Of a stretch of DNA of 64,000 nt, positions 8,978 to 21,735 are shown in pieces. Positions within the stretch are counted from its first letter, which is position 1. Every line of letters begins with the position of its first letter. Origin of the DNA: Scilla litardierei (taxonomy: Eukaryota; Streptophyta; Magnoliopsida; Asparagales; Asparagaceae); the NCBI GenBank assembly GCA_030789695.1, contig CM061132.1, positions 147,568,597-147,632,596 of the forward strand, read 5' to 3'. The notes under the pieces were generated by a model that searched no databases, had not been told where the DNA came from, and saw nothing but the letters and a program-made list of their open reading frames with translations. A program made the position numbers and the translations under genes.

Positions 8978-9599
8978 TAAAGATCTATTTTCAAACATTT
9001 TAAATGATATTTAGATAACATAATGTGTGTATTCATTTGGAATACATATTATATTGGTATAACTAATAGTATTATTAAGGGAATTTCTTTTTCAAAAATT
9101 AGTAAATTCAAATTATCGTGCCACCTCGCCCCTTTAGGTGTCACTTAATTATCCTAGCTACATCCTCATTTTGACAGCTAAGATAACACTTGTCACATGG
9201 ATGTTGTTTTCATTGGTGATTAGGATGAGCGATTAAAGGAAAAGAAAAAGAAAAGGGGAAAGAAAAGAAAACGAAAAACAAAATTTTCTTCATCTCCCTC
9301 TCTCCTTCCCCTACCCTATGCCGAACACCCCCCTTGCCTCCTCCCTTGCACCACCCCTTGCACCACCGAGGCTGAACCACCTAACCCTCTCTCCTCATCC
9401 TCCTGATCCAGTTGCCATCACACAACCCCCATTCCTCTAGTGCTAGTTGGAGCTTGAAGAAGGAGGAAGAAGGGCTCTTGGAGAAAGATCTCTAGGAGGA
9501 AGTAGCTTTGGAGAAAAGAGCTTCATCAAAGGTAGGATTCCCAATTCTAGTTAGGTTGCTATGCTTAGGATTATCATAGGGGGGAGTAATCTCATTTAT

Positions 9600-10020
9600 G
9601 TCACAAGTTCCACTTTCATGCTAATGTGTTCATGCTAAAATTAGTATGCTAATATGCTAGGATTGTCTTAGTGGTAGTAATCACATTTATGCCATAATCA
9701 TGTCCATATGCTCATATGTATGCTAATATTTTACATATGTTAACATTAATATGTTCATATGTCCATAAGTAAATTGTTCCATATGCTAATATGTGCATGT
9801 GCTAATGTATTCCTTATGCTAATATGTTTCAAATATTAATGTTAACATGTCCATATGCAACTTGTTCCATATGCTAATATGTCCATGTGCGAATATGTTC
9901 CATATGTTAAGATGTTGCATATGCTACTATTAATATGTTCATATGTCATAATATGTTTATATGCTAACGTTACCACATCCATATGCTACAGTTAGTATGT
10001 CCATGTAATATGCCAAGGTT
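9600..10020. repeat. Degenerate CATATG/CTAATATG short-period repeats
   Basis: Words such as CATATGCTAATATGT, TCCATATG and ATGTTCCATATG recur about every 20 bp with many variants. The array lies inside the old long-LTR matrix, just left of the solo LTR at 10144. Confidence 0.65.
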
Positions 10021-10143
10021 ATGTTAATTACCATGCATGTTGCTACAATTCAGTTTCACCTCTTAATCGAAAAATTCGATTTGAAGCTGTGTTCTGCTGG
10101 AGAAAACAGTCGGCTGTTGTTGTGAAAACAGCCGATTGTTTTC

Positions 10144-12784
10144 TGTCACGCCTTGCTTCCCATTATACTTGGGAGCGAGGACGCGATCGAGTCCGCATGT
10201 GCTTAAAGAAAAGAAGAAGTAATTTTTATTTATTTATTTCTTCTTTGACTTAAGCACAATAAGCGTTGTTAGCAAAGCAGGTTCTTGCATACGAAGTTCT
10301 CAGAAGCAGCATAAATATCCATTACACTTTATTCCGGCGTTTTCAAAACAAGTACACAAAGTAATTAAGGCCTGCATGGCCGTACAATTTGCTAAAAGTA
10401 AACACATCTGAAAAGCAACAAGTACAACTAATAAAACTGAAATAAAGCAACTCGCTCTAGTCTTCTGCATGGAGGACATCAGCGTCCTCGTAACTTTGAT
10501 CGGCGGGATTGACCTCCAAGATAGGATCCTCAAAAGCGGGGTCCTCAATGTTGTCAAACTCTGAACCTAACATATAATTCGCAATACATTGAAATTTATG
10601 TCAGTAATATCTCAGCAAGATTTAGAATAATAATAGCGTTAAACAAAGGAGATCATTAGAACAATTTAAAGGAAAACACGTGCATAACATATGAATATGA
10701 GCATACTGAAAGTTGATATTTGATTTATATTTCAATAAGGTAAAAGAGGTTACAAGTTGAGTATTTTCTGTTTCTCGTGTTTGTGAATAAGTCCATGTCC
10801 GGGTAGGTATAATGTTCTTGATGTACCCTATCATTGGGGGTTTATCGTGACGTTTCTTGCCATCCCTAACCTGGATAATGGTCAAGATGCTTGCCTCCAT
10901 TAGTGTGGTATGGAGGTAGCCGTAAGATGGTCAAACTACATTTACGAACCCTACTACGATGGACCAACCACACACCAACGTGTCATAACTAGTCCTCGAC
11001 TAGTTTTCGTTCCATCTGTGATCGATGAATTCTTATTTCTGCCTCAAGGGTTGTGTCCTACCCTCTGTTTAATGCAATGTAACTTTGTTAACGAATACGT
11101 GATAAGACGCTACAAGACTAAGGATAACGTGACACATTAAAACGCATTTTACAGTCCATTCTATCATTCGAATACTATTAAGCAACATAGTTAATAGGGG
11201 TTGTTATCGACAGTGTTATCAACGTTTGATGGTTCCGATATTCAAAATGAACATTATAACTTAAAACTTGTAAACGATAAAATACTTGCCTGGAGGCGAT
11301 GGTGGGTGTCCAGATGGTCGTAACAAGAGTCACGTTTTATCTCGTCATTTAGATTTTAAAATATCAAGCTAAAGAATTCTCTAATGAATATTAACTCTAA
11401 CTCATATAATTATATACTATACATATATACTGTTATATATATAAACCTACTGTTAACATATAATAACCAACGTACTAACTGTGTTATATATATAACTTTG
11501 TTATATATATAATACTAACATTTCATTTACTAACATATAATACTAACATTTCATTATAACACTAACATTTCATTATAATAAATAATGTATTGCTAACATT
11601 ATTTATAATGAACTGTTATATATATATAACTTAAAACATATATACATTATGTCATTTAGACTAACGTGCTATCATTAACAAAACTAATATAATACTAACT
11701 AATATCATAAGAACTAACATCACAAAAACTAATATTATTATAAACTAACGTACTTACATGTTCGAGTGTCCTCTGCGAGGGCTTGCAGGTTGAAGAGGAC
11801 GACTGGTCGGATGTGCTGCAGCGACGGTTCGGGCGGCGGCACGGCGGGTGGCGCTGCGCGGTCGGTGTGGGCTAACGAGGGGGTGTTGCCGGGATCTGGG
11901 GCTGCGTGGCGAGTGGCAGGAAGCGACGGCGACTGGACGGGGAGCAGTCGGAGGATGGTGGCAGTTCACGGGGAGGCGATGGCAGCGCGCGATGGAGCGT
12001 GCAGGGCTTGACAGCAGGGCGCGGAGTAGCGCACGGCGGTACACTGCTACAAGCAGCGTGGAGTGAGGGGGAAGCAACTGGGGCTTTTGTGGGGGTTGTC
12101 GACGGCGTGGAGGGTGAAGGGAGCTGCGGAAGGAGGAGAACGGCGGTGGTGCGCGGCTGAGGGAAGCTGGTCGGTGTACGGGGCGGTTGAGATGAAGGGA
12201 AAGGGTCGGAGGGGCTGGTGGCAAGGGTGTCGCGGTTGTGGTGGCCGCACGGTGGAAAGTCGTGGGCGGAGGGGAGGAGACGAGGTCGGGGGAGGCTGAG
12301 CACAGCTTAGGGTTTTTGATGGAGTTAAGAGGTAGGGGGTTACGGCTGATGGATAGGTTAGGGTATTTTTTTTTCCTTGATTTTTTTGTAGGGAAGAGGG
12401 TGTGTGTGTTTTGTAGGGGAGGGATCTGCGTGAGGGATTAGGGTTTGGTTTTGATTTTTTTTTTAATTATTTTAAATTATTTCTATTGACTTTTGCTTTG
12501 GTAGGGTTTAATACAAAGAAAATGAAAGGAAAGAACAAGAATATAATTGCAATTAAAAATGTAGGGATTTATTGTCATTAAAATAGGGTAACAATCTCCT
12601 AGATCTATATGGAAGGTAAATTGGAATTTGAATTCAAAATAATAATATATATAATCATATAATTTATTTGGTTAAAAATGTAGATACTTAAAATTGTTAT
12701 TAAAATGTAATACGAGCCATGGAAGATCAAAAGAAAAATTTAGAATATGTACGAAATAAATATTAATAAATACCGGTCGTTACA
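10144..12784 (-). mobile_element. Solo long LTR (TGTCACG...CGTTACA), 2.64 kb
   Basis: The block starts TGTCACGCC, ends GGTCGTTACA, and is flanked by a perfect 5-bp duplication TTTTC (10139-10143 and 12785-12789). There is no internal region, so this is a solo LTR left by LTR-LTR recombination. The reverse complement starts TGTAACGACC, as other family members do, and by analogy with the larger copy the sense direction is minus. A GC-rich island at about 11760-12300 yields overlapping open frames on both strands that I do not call as genes. Confidence 0.88.
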
Positions 12785-13534
12785 TTTTCAAAAAACAACC
12801 GACTGTTTTCACTACTGCAGTCGACTGTTGGTAGATTTGCCAGATTTGCCATATTTAGTATGTCAATGCTTTATGTTATGACTATGGTTGTTTTATGTCA
12901 GTCTCCATGTCTGTGGCCATATTGTTTCCATGGTCTATGATTCATATTTCCCATGTTGTGATGTGTATGATGCCATGATGTCGATATTTAACATTAAGTC
13001 AAAAGATCTTGATGTTCCCTTGTGTGGAATTGTAATATGATGATGACACATGATGAGATGTGATAGAATGTGCCTTCTTTCACTTTATGCTTAGATAAGG
13101 GGTAATGGGGGTAAACTTAAGGTTTAGGGGGTGCATGAGCAATGATATCATCATGTTGTACATACCTCTCCAAGCGTTGAGACTTGGAGTAGGCGTTCTA
13201 TCCCAAGAGGGGAAGTGTTTTCATACCACTATATGTGGCGTTCTCCTCTCGTAAAGAGGGTGTTACTGTGTTACATACCACTTCAGGTGGCGGTCTTATC
13301 CTGTCAGTGGGAGGGTGTTGATTATCAGGATGGATGGATCTCGCTGCACATCGCATTCTCTGATCAGGAGTTTGTACGATCAACTAGGGTGTGCTTTTCT
13401 TTATTAGAGTAGGTTCACGTACTAACATTAGGCACGGTCTAGGCGATGTCATGGACTGGACATCGATAAGGTTGCTAGGACACCCTTGCAATGACACTTT
13501 TACTTTTCTACCTTTACTTTTTTCATTACTCTTA
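12785..13534 (+). other. Right part of the old long-LTR matrix, non-coding
   Basis: The sequence resumes after the solo LTR, with matching AACAGTCGGCTG/CAACCGACTG-type words on the two sides of the insertion. No gene is recognised. Repeated ACATACC..CTCT blocks at 13160-13290 are probably LTR-internal repeats. Confidence 0.45.
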
Positions 13535-14757
13535 GTAACACCCCACTCTCCAGGATATCTGAGAAGTACGAATCCGTCCCAGATATTCCCAGAGTAGCGA
13601 GTGTTACAAAGTACGAAGAGAACAGAGATACAAATAAAACCAACAGGCCACTGTGCACATGCTGGGATGGTACAATTAACGCTCCAAACCCCACAGAATA
13701 GTACACAGGAGAAACACAAGTACAGAATCTTTCATATATTACATAAATTCAAGTACAACAATCATAAACAAAGTACAACTCCAACTCAAAGGCACACCCC
13801 ACTACAACTCACTCCCTAATCTACAATTCCTCCACAGCTTCATGCCAACACTCTCCTGAGGAACTCTCTCAACTCTGCTACTTGAAGGATACACTTGTCT
13901 AATACCTATGGGAAAAGGGGGAGGACACACCACAGCGTGCCTAGTAGGAATACCCAACCCTAAATGGCATATTATTTTTACAACATATGCTATAAGGTAC
14001 AAGAATTGACATAAAGACAATAAGGCATGGAAACATGTATACACGAGCATAAGTGAGCATAAATAAGCATGTGAGCATAACAATGAGCATATGAGCATAA
14101 ATGGCAACATGATCATAAATGAGCAAGATATAAGTAACAACACACTTGGTACAACTACATGTGTTATCCACTTCCATTAACTTAGTTACATTAAGTGGTG
14201 AACATGAATATGGAATCATATTGTCATGGTCAAAGTTCTAAGGAGTTCTTTGGCATGGCATCCTAGTTTTTGCTTTTCTTTCTTTCAAATTTCATTACTC
14301 ATTCACATAGGGTATGCATCTCCTTGTGCACCCCTTTTTCATCACACATAAACATAGAGATCCTTGCCAACCTCCTACCCTAGCCAACTTAGCGATGGCA
14401 ATAGGATCCACTTCATGTCATCACATTCCAATTCACATATCAATCTACACATCCATGTATTCATCTTTCAACATCATCTGTTACTTACACATGGTTTAGA
14501 TAATATCTCATCACAACTTGTACTCTTGCTTTAAAGAAAATTTTCACATTAATATATCATGGTATTGACCTAATAAAGGGAGCATGTTCATGTTACATTC
14601 CTTGCTTGCATTAAGGAATTTCTTTCTTAAACAAATGGTAAGCACAATCATATGGACACGAAAGAATAAAAGGTGACATGAACAAATGCATCCTATTTGC
14701 AAGAACATGTAGTCATGGTAAGTAGTTCATGTATATATAATCAAGAGCATCATTATA
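13535..14757 (-). mobile_element. Left part of an old long LTR, split by the 20-kb composite
   Basis: The first about 80 bp closely follow the start of the solo LTR at 45753: AAGTACGAATCCGT, then CAG.TATTCCCA, then GTGTTAC. The terminal TG has become AG. Similar words continue to about 14350 (TGCAT.GCCTTGTGCA). It is interrupted at 14757 by the composite element and continues after 34770. Confidence 0.65.
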
Positions 14758-16970
14758 TGTCACGCCCCGCTTTCCATGTATGGAAGGCAAAACGCGAAGA
14801 GGTCCGCTCAGACTTGAAGCTCTGAAGATACAGTCTGATAAGCGTCTGTGTGTTCATCCATTCACAGATTCTTGCATTGTAATGAAACAACAACAACAAT
14901 AATAATGAACGTAGGCAATAAATAACCAACATTCAAAACAACATCCATTTTTATTCCAAACATCCAGAGATAAGTCATAAAAGAAGTACAAGAGTCTAAA
15001 AAGAAAGGCCCCAAGCATGGCCAAAACTAAACTCCAAGCATGGCCAAAACTAAAACATAGATAAGGTGCTACGCACCGAAAAGCCTAACAACAGCAACTA
15101 GGAAAACAAACAGCAACTAAGAAAAGCTTCCAGCTGAGACTAGGATTGGTCTCCGGTATCCTCGAACTGAACGTCAGCAGAAGCCTCAAGCTCGACGTCA
15201 GCAAACTGGTTGTCCTCAGCAACAACCTCAGACTCAAAACCTAACATGTGACACCCAAAGAGAAAAGGGCGAATGTCAGCAAAAGTCTCCAAAATCTAAA
15301 AAGGAAGAGACTTTTGTGCAAGGAAACATAAAAGGAATGAATGTAACTAGCAGTTTAAAACATGATGACATGGTATGATATTTAATGAATGCAGCAAGTT
15401 AAAATGAACATGATAGTCAACATTGCATGTCACTTCGTAGCGAAAATCTACTAAACAATATTTCATGATTTCACGAAAAGCATGCATGTCATGTCATGCA
15501 CAGGGTTTACGCTTTTCAGCTGAAGTTACTGTATGGGCACACTTCTACGCTTAATGATCGCTTTACCCTACCCCTCCACTTGTGTCTGAACTGGCGCTCA
15601 GCTTCTGGACCACGAGCCAGAAAGTGTTCTTTATGGCATAGGGTTGACCTAGCCTCATTACATGCTATAGGAGTAAGAATCCTACTCGTCGCAGCTTACA
15701 TTTCATTTGTAGCATGTGCTACACATTCATGACAAGACATTCAAATGCATGAAATGACATGTGATATGCAACATTGATAGTATAAAAACAGTTATTGAAT
15801 GCGTACAGTTTATCAGAAAGTAAACGTGACATGTCATATGCATGAACATGGCATGGTGAGGGTGTCGGATCTAGCTTCGTTGTCAAGCTAGATCAAGCAT
15901 GGTGTCTCGGCGACTATCATTTCATCGCTTAGCCTCTTTTACACAAAATCTCAGAATAGCCTAAACATGGCTTAACATACAACTGTGCAAGTTTCACTTG
16001 CCTGAAATAACGTCCGTAAATCTCAGATCCACGGGGTCCAAAAACTTTCTATGTGCTCAAACCAATCACCAACCTACAGTCCCATGTTAATTAATCTTCA
16101 ATTAGTTATTTAACCAAAGCAATGAAATTTACGATTTTTATCTTGTTAAACATGCGGGGGGTGTGGGTTCCTACGGATCGGGGATTACCTTAACACGACA
16201 TGAAAGCTACACTGACGTCGGGTAGCGACGTCAGGGGTTGGATTCCGGCAGTGAGCAAGGTATGGCAGACTATGGCGAAGACGACGACAACTATAGGCAG
16301 CGAAACGCCGGTGGCCATACGGGCAAGAGAGGCCGGTAAGTGCTTGCAGCCTAGAGGAACTAGCAGTGGGGAAGATGGGTGCGGCAGTTAGGGCTGCCGT
16401 GGAGGAGATGTTGCGTAAGGGAGGCCGTGGAGGGATTTGGAGGGAAGGCCGGCAATGGAAGAGGATGAACGGTAGGCGGTTTGGTGGAGGTGCTGGCCGG
16501 ATGTTAATAGGTTCGGCAGTTTTTTGTGGATAGGGGCTACTGTGTGTCATGCGGGGAGGCCGAAGGGGGAAGTGTGGCAGTCTGTGGGGCTAATAGGAGA
16601 GCAGGCCGGCGGTTTCTATGGAGTTGGTGGCCGGCGTTTGTGGCTATGGGGAGGAGAGATCGGCAGTTTAGGGCAAGGGGCGGCAGTTTTATGGGTGGCC
16701 GGATGTTGATAGTTTTAGGGGGAGTTGCGGCAGGTGGTTGCCATGGAGGAGGGCCAGTGGTGTAGGGTGGCCGGTGGGCTGGGGAAGGCCGACGGTTGAT
16801 GGGCGGCCGTGTTTTAGAAGAAAACCTAGGTTAGCTGTTTATGTTTTAACATGGGGAAAGTTTGCTAAATCGGGTAGGATAGGGGTGCACTTAGGGGTTG
16901 ATTGGAGAGAGAGTGTGAGAGGGGGAAGGGTAGAACTAGTGTGACATATAGCTAGGAAATATATCATGTG

Positions 16971-17918
16971 TGTTTCAGAGTGTTTTCTCACTACAAAGCG
17001 TTGACCGTGGAGAACCCGGTCAACGTGGTCAAGGGGCCCGCTTGGGTCCCTCGGGGGCTTTGAATCGGTGCAGATGGGGCGAGGGGAAGCCTCGGCCCTT
17101 GTTGAGATGCTCGGCCTCGGACAGACGAGCACGGCCTCGGTGGAAGGAAGACGAGGGGTAGCCTCGGTCGTCCAGCTAGTGGCACGGTCGGCGAAGGGCG
17201 AGGAGAAGCCTCGGCCCCGGGTCGAGACGTTCGGCCTCGGTAGGATGCGCTCGGCCTCGCCTGACGGACGGTGAGGGTTAGCCTCACTCGTCCAGTTGAC
17301 TGTGAGGTCGGAGAGGGGCGAGGGGAAGCCTCGGCCCATTGATCAGCTGCCCACCTGCGTAGACGAGAACGCTCGTCAGGGGGGCCGGACCTAGGTTCCG
17401 GCCAAATCCCCTCCGATGCCTAAGTCAGACAGAGATCTGAAAGAGGAGGCCCGGCGGAGACGGTTCGACTCGTGAGGAGATCGGAACGGCGTCTCACGGC
17501 GCGAGCGGGGGAGGAAGGAGATGGAAAGGAGGAACTAGGTCGTTGATGGAGTACCTTAGGCTTTAGATACCTGAGATGCGGTCCCTTTTCTTCTTCGTCT
17601 CCCTAGCCCTTTTGTAGAGCTCCCAGCGTGATTGCCTCGGGCCCACGTCCCACGCCCGCCCTCGATCGTGCCCCATCAATCCTCCCCCTCGCCGCCGCTC
17701 TCTTCGTCATGCCAGCACCTCCCCATTACCGCCATTTAGTGGTCGCGCGTCTGGGGGAGCGGTTTTCGCAGGAGTGGGCGAGTGACCGGCGGGTTATCGG
17801 GGCCGGGTCGGATTAACATTCGAGGGGATCCCTTATAGGGCCTTTGTTGAATGGGCTTGAGGATGCAGATGGGCTCATGGGCTCGTGTCTTTTGGGCCTC
17901 GGTCAAATAGGCGTAACA
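16971..17918 (-). repeat. 3' LTR of the Tat-type element
   Basis: On the plus strand it begins TGTTTCAGAG and ends GGCGTAACA. It contains repeated AGCCTCGGCC-type words. Its length equals that of the other LTR exactly. Confidence 0.93.
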
Positions 17919-17930
17919 ATTGCCCCCATC
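17919..17930 (-). other. Polypurine tract of the Tat-type element
   Basis: Read on the minus strand this is GATGGGGGCAAT, directly before the LTR start TGTTACGCC. A purine run of this form is usual for Tat-type elements. Confidence 0.8.
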
Positions 17931-18390
17931 GGTCGGGTTGATCGGCCTCGGCCGATTCGGCTCGGCCGATGTGACTTCTGCCGATTTTGACAAGCTCGCC
18001 AGCCGATGCCGACTCATTTATTAGCCGTCATCATGAGTTGGCTCGTTCGATGCTTTTTAAGGTGCGGGTTCCGAAACGCCGTCGGCCTTCAGATGCTGCC
18101 ACGTGTAGCTGCAAGCTTATCCCCCCCACTCGCGGGGTCGTCTTTAAGTTGAGAAGCGGAGGGGTTCGTGAGCCGCCCTTGGTGGGGTCGATCAGCCTTG
18201 GCTTGCTCGGATCGACCGCTGTGCCTCCTGGGATTCCGGGCGGCGCTTCAATCGAGGCGTGGTCATAAATGTAGGTCATGATGAGGCGGACCGATTGGAC
18301 TTCCCCTGGCGCCGATTTCGAAACGCCTCCGGTTCTTCGAGTCTTGCCACGCGTTTTTGTCAGGCGCTTCGAATTCGTCTTTGCATCTGA

Positions 18391-18397
18391 TATATAA
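18391..18397 (+). promoter_or_regulatory. TATA box of the antisense gene
   Basis: TATATAA is followed after about 30 bp by a CT-rich stretch (TCTCCTCTCCTTTCTTGCTC) typical of plant transcription starts. The first ATG of the antisense gene is at 18540, leaving a leader of about 120 nt. Confidence 0.6.
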
Positions 18398-18539
18398 GCT
18401 CCCCAGCTGCGTTGATCTCCTCTCCTTTCTTGCTCTTCCCATTGCTCTAAGCTTTCTACATCTCGGAGTCTCCCGTCGCCTTCGCTTCTTCTCCTCCTTC
18501 AACCTAGCAAAAAGGTAATTTCTTTCTCGCTCTCGTATT

Positions 18540-20585
18540 ATGGCTGCTCTTAGGATAGGCGGTTCTGGCCGAGTGGCGAGGGATTCTCCAGAGTCCAGGC
18601 GGAGTAAGCCCCAGCCAGTGGGATCAGGTTCCTCTCCCGGGAGTCGTCCCCTCCAAGATAAGGGGAAGGGGAAGCTATTCCCAGACTACGCCTGCGATGA
18701 CGTGGCGTCGGCTTCCGTGCGTCTTAACGTGCCCCCGGTCATCCTCCGTACGCCGTCGAGGACTGCTCCTTCGGTGGTCTCGGAGATCCGGGAAAGGTAT
18801 CTCTGCTTCCCGTACGATGTCCGTGTTCCGTTCGTCGACGAGCGGATTTGCCTCCCGAGGAGTAATGAAGTCGGCATCTACGTCGAAATGTTTCACCTGG
18901 GTCTTCGCTTCCCGCTCAATCCCTTCCTTATCCAGGTCATGGAGTATCTCATGGTGCCGCTTTGTCAGCTTACCCCTTGCTCGATTGCGGTCCTGACGGG
19001 TTTCGCCACGCTCTGCTGCACCCGCGGCCTGGATCCGTCCCTCCCCCTTCTCTTCCATTTTTACCAGATCCAGACGGTCGGGCCGGGGTCATGGCTGCAT
19101 CTCCGAGCCCGTTCGAGGAGGGAGTGTCTGATCGGGCTACCCCGCTGGTCGGGGGATTGGAGCTCGGATTATGTCTTTGTGGTCTTCTTGGGTGATGCCC
19201 AGATTCTAACAAGCTGGGGCGGTTCTATCCATCCTCGCCCGTCGTTAGTTCTCTCAGACGCCGACCAGGCAGCCGCTGCGCTTCTGTTGGCTCTTCCTTT
19301 GGAAGCGAAGTCCATCTGGTCTTTGTTGGACGACCTACTCCTGAAGGCCGTCTTGTGGTCTCCGGGTAGGTCGCTTTTTCATCCCCGGATCGCCCTATGA
19401 CTCATCCTGATTTCGGTCTCCTTTGCAGGGATGGCTGGCCGCGAATTCGTCCGTGACGTCGATGAGCTGATCCGTCGTGGAGCCGCTCGGAGCCGAGGTA
19501 GTACCTCTGGAAGGGTGCCTCGGAGGACCGTTGAGGAGGAAGTGCGCCGAGCCGAGCCTTCCGTGGGTAAGGTGGTGGCCGCGCCTCCCGCCTCTTCTTC
19601 TGGCGATCCCCTTCCGGGGGGTGAGGATGGTGCGAGGCGGAAGTGTTCCCCTCCGGCGCCTTCGGAGCCCCACGGAGGAAAGAAGAGGAGGGAGGATGTG
19701 GATCCCTCCAGTCCGGCAGGTTCCGCGCTTCCCGTGGCGACCGCCGGGGATCCTTCGGCAGCTTTGTCTACCACCCCCCTCGCAGCGTCTTCGCCCGTAT
19801 CACCGGGGGTCGGGGCCTTGTTGGCGAGTGACTTGGCTTCGATTGTTGTCCCTGGGAGTTCGATGTTTGTTGACCGAGCTCTGGCCCAGCAGGTTGCCGA
19901 GGTCTCCGTCCCTCCCCGGGATCGCAGCTTCCTCAAGAAGATCCCGGCCGACAAGATGTCGGATTCCTTGGTCTGGATCCTTCAACAGGTTCGGTTACCT
20001 AGCTATCCTCTCTTTCTCTTTATCCTCTTCTTAGCCCATGTCTCGTCTTTTCAGGGTTCAGCGCTTGCTGTGGAGTTGCAGTGTCGAGCCGTCCGCTTGA
20101 GGGAGCTGGAGGAGTCCTCCATGAGGGCTCAGGAGCGGGCCGGGGCGGCTGAGGTGGCTATGACGGAGGCCCAGATGGAGTCTCGGCGTCTCAACCTCCG
20201 CGTGGCCGAGTTGGAGGGACGAGTGGTTGACCTCCAAGGAAAGCTGGAGGATGCTCATCAGTCGGCTGAGGAAGCGGCGGAGTCGTTCCGCCTGGAGAGG
20301 GAGGAGCTTCAGAGGGAACTGTCGGATCGGCGCCAGGTGATGCGGATTGCAGAGGAGGTGGAGAAGGGTGTCGTCGAGACCCTGGGGAAGAGGATCTTCG
20401 AGGTTCTTAGGGAGGCCTTCGGTAAGTATGAAGACCTCATCGCCCCTCGGATCGTCGAAGTCATCCAGTCTTCTTTCCGGGAATGTGCGGAGCGTGTTCG
20501 GCAAGCCCCACCGCCGGTCGATCCCCCTCGCTCCGAGCAGGGCGAAGTGCCCGAGGATGTGTCCTCCCGAGCTCGGGCTCCCTAA
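18540..20585 (+). CDS. Antisense gene of the Tat-type element (putative gypsy-type transposon protein), two predicted introns
   Basis: The function is unknown. The first part (about residues 75-235) resembles the plant domain listed in Pfam as Putative gypsy type transposon / Transposase_28 (PF04195), a name that records its association and not a proven activity. The C-terminal part is a long charged coiled coil rich in Glu, Arg and Leu (20100-20400). A likely intron at 19366-19428 (GTAGGT...TTTGCAG, 63 nt) joins two open frames in phase. A second at 19989-20054 (GTTCGG...TTTTCAG, 66 nt) removes a hydrophobic stretch that would otherwise sit oddly between charged regions. The spliced product would be 638 residues. 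It lies tail to tail with gag on the opposite strand. The frame is undamaged, which suggests recent activity or selection. The introns are my prediction. Confidence 0.72.
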
Positions 20586-20999
20586 GCCGTCCCTCCCGGC
20601 CTTTCCTCAAATTTTTAAGCATCCGCTTCGCTTTGGGCCAGTCTACTTGAAATGGATCCCTGGCCCCCGCTATCTCCTTCGGCTTCGTTATCGGCTCCGT
20701 GGCCAATAATTGCTGGTTGCATGGCTGCTAGCTTGGGCTACCTACTTCGGGTCTTTTGTCAACCAATTTTGCTCTGTCGGTGTCGATCTAGCTTCTGTAG
20801 GCGAAGAACTCTGTCATTCGTCGTGAGTAGATTGTTTGTAGGGTGTTTCCTTCGCCTCGATCCCCTGTAAATAAAACACATTTTTGTACTCTGGTTAACT
20901 ATTATAAACGAAATTGACTTACTCGGACTTCTCGTGTACTTTGTGTTGTCGCCTTGTTCTTGGCCTAGGACTGGACGACATTGGCGTCGGCTGGGGGGA

Positions 21000-21505
21000 T
21001 TCTCCCCACACTTATGAGTGCGGGAGTCGGTCGGCGAGGGCAAAAGCTCCTCGGCTTAGGACCGGTCGGCGTCCGTGTCTCGGGGGAGTTGCCCCCAGAC
21101 TTATGAGCACAAGAGTCGGTCGGCGAGGGTAAAGCACCTCGGCTTAGGACCGGTCGGCGTCCGTGCCTGCTGGGGGAACTGTCCCAAGCTTATGGGCGCG
21201 GAAGTCGGTCTGCGAGGGCCAAGCTCCTCGGCTTAGGACCGGTCGGCGTCCGCGCCTGCTGGGGGAACCGCCCCAGGCTTATGAGCGCAGAAGTCGGTCT
21301 GCGAGGGCAAAGTCCCTCGACTTAGAACCGGTCGGCGTTTGTGCTGGCTGGGGGGATCGCCCCCAGACTTATGAGCGCAGGAGTCGGTCGGCGAGGGCAA
21401 AGCTCCTCGGCTTAGGACCGGTAGGCGTCCGTGCTTGCTGGGGGAATTGCCCCCAGTCTTATGAGCACAGGAGTCAGTCGGCGAGGACAAAGCTCCTCTT
21501 CCTCC
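21000..21505. repeat. Tandem array, 88-90 bp period, between the convergent genes
   Basis: The anchor ACCGGTCGGCGTCC or close variants occurs at 21061, 21149, 21238, 21327 and 21417, spaced 88, 89, 89 and 90 bp, with partial units at both sides. Each unit also has CTTATGAGC, GTCGGTC.GCGAGGG and CCTCGGCTTAGG. The array fills the interval between the ends of the antisense gene and gag. Confidence 0.9.
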
Positions 21506-21735
21506 TCCAGTGAGGCGGCGGTCCCCGTTCTTTTGCGCTATTGGTGACATGTCAATTCCGTCGGGGATTTAAGAAAAGACAAAAAGGGGAATGCATTTGT
21601 ACTCTCAAGAGTCCTGTCGGACCGGTACATTTGGAGGAAAAAGGGAAAAGAAAGGAAATGAAGCTAGACAGAGGGACGTAAACCTAGATAACTCCCTCTT
21701 ACTAGGTTGCAACCGGGGGGAGAGACATTGCCAGC

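Larger units (their letters stand above)
1996..13530 (+). mobile_element. Old, degenerate long-LTR fragment hosting two later insertions
   Basis: The start (TGTAATACC at 1996) resembles the reverse complement of the right end of the long LTR at 45753-48527. The stretch 8983-9550 follows the layout of that LTR: a GTGTCACTTA-like block, a pyrimidine-rich zone, a GAAGAAGGAGG-type purine run, then GGTAGGATTCC. It is split by the copia element 2122-8977 and the solo LTR 10144-12784, and continues at 12785-13530. I could not find its right terminus. The assignment is by layout, not alignment. Confidence 0.42.

Noticed and set aside
11754..12303. Open frames up to 156 codons in the solo LTR
   Set aside because: They lie in the GC-rich island of a long LTR, overlap on both strands and have no family features. 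The same applies to 16185-16944, 30767-31349, 32110-32496 and 57118-57442.
16839..17339. 166-codon frame on the minus strand, and its near copy at 23108-23587
   Set aside because: Both sit mainly in the two LTRs of the Tat-type element; the product is Arg/Pro/Ser-rich and reflects GC-rich LTR sequence.
19989..20054. Transmembrane segment in the antisense protein
   Set aside because: The hydrophobic stretch is bounded by GT...AG with a pyrimidine tract and is 66 nt long, so it is better explained as an in-frame intron.
18540..20585. Host gene captured by the retrotransposon
   Set aside because: The N-terminal domain type is associated with Tat-type elements themselves, where extra antisense frames are reported; capture is not needed to explain it.
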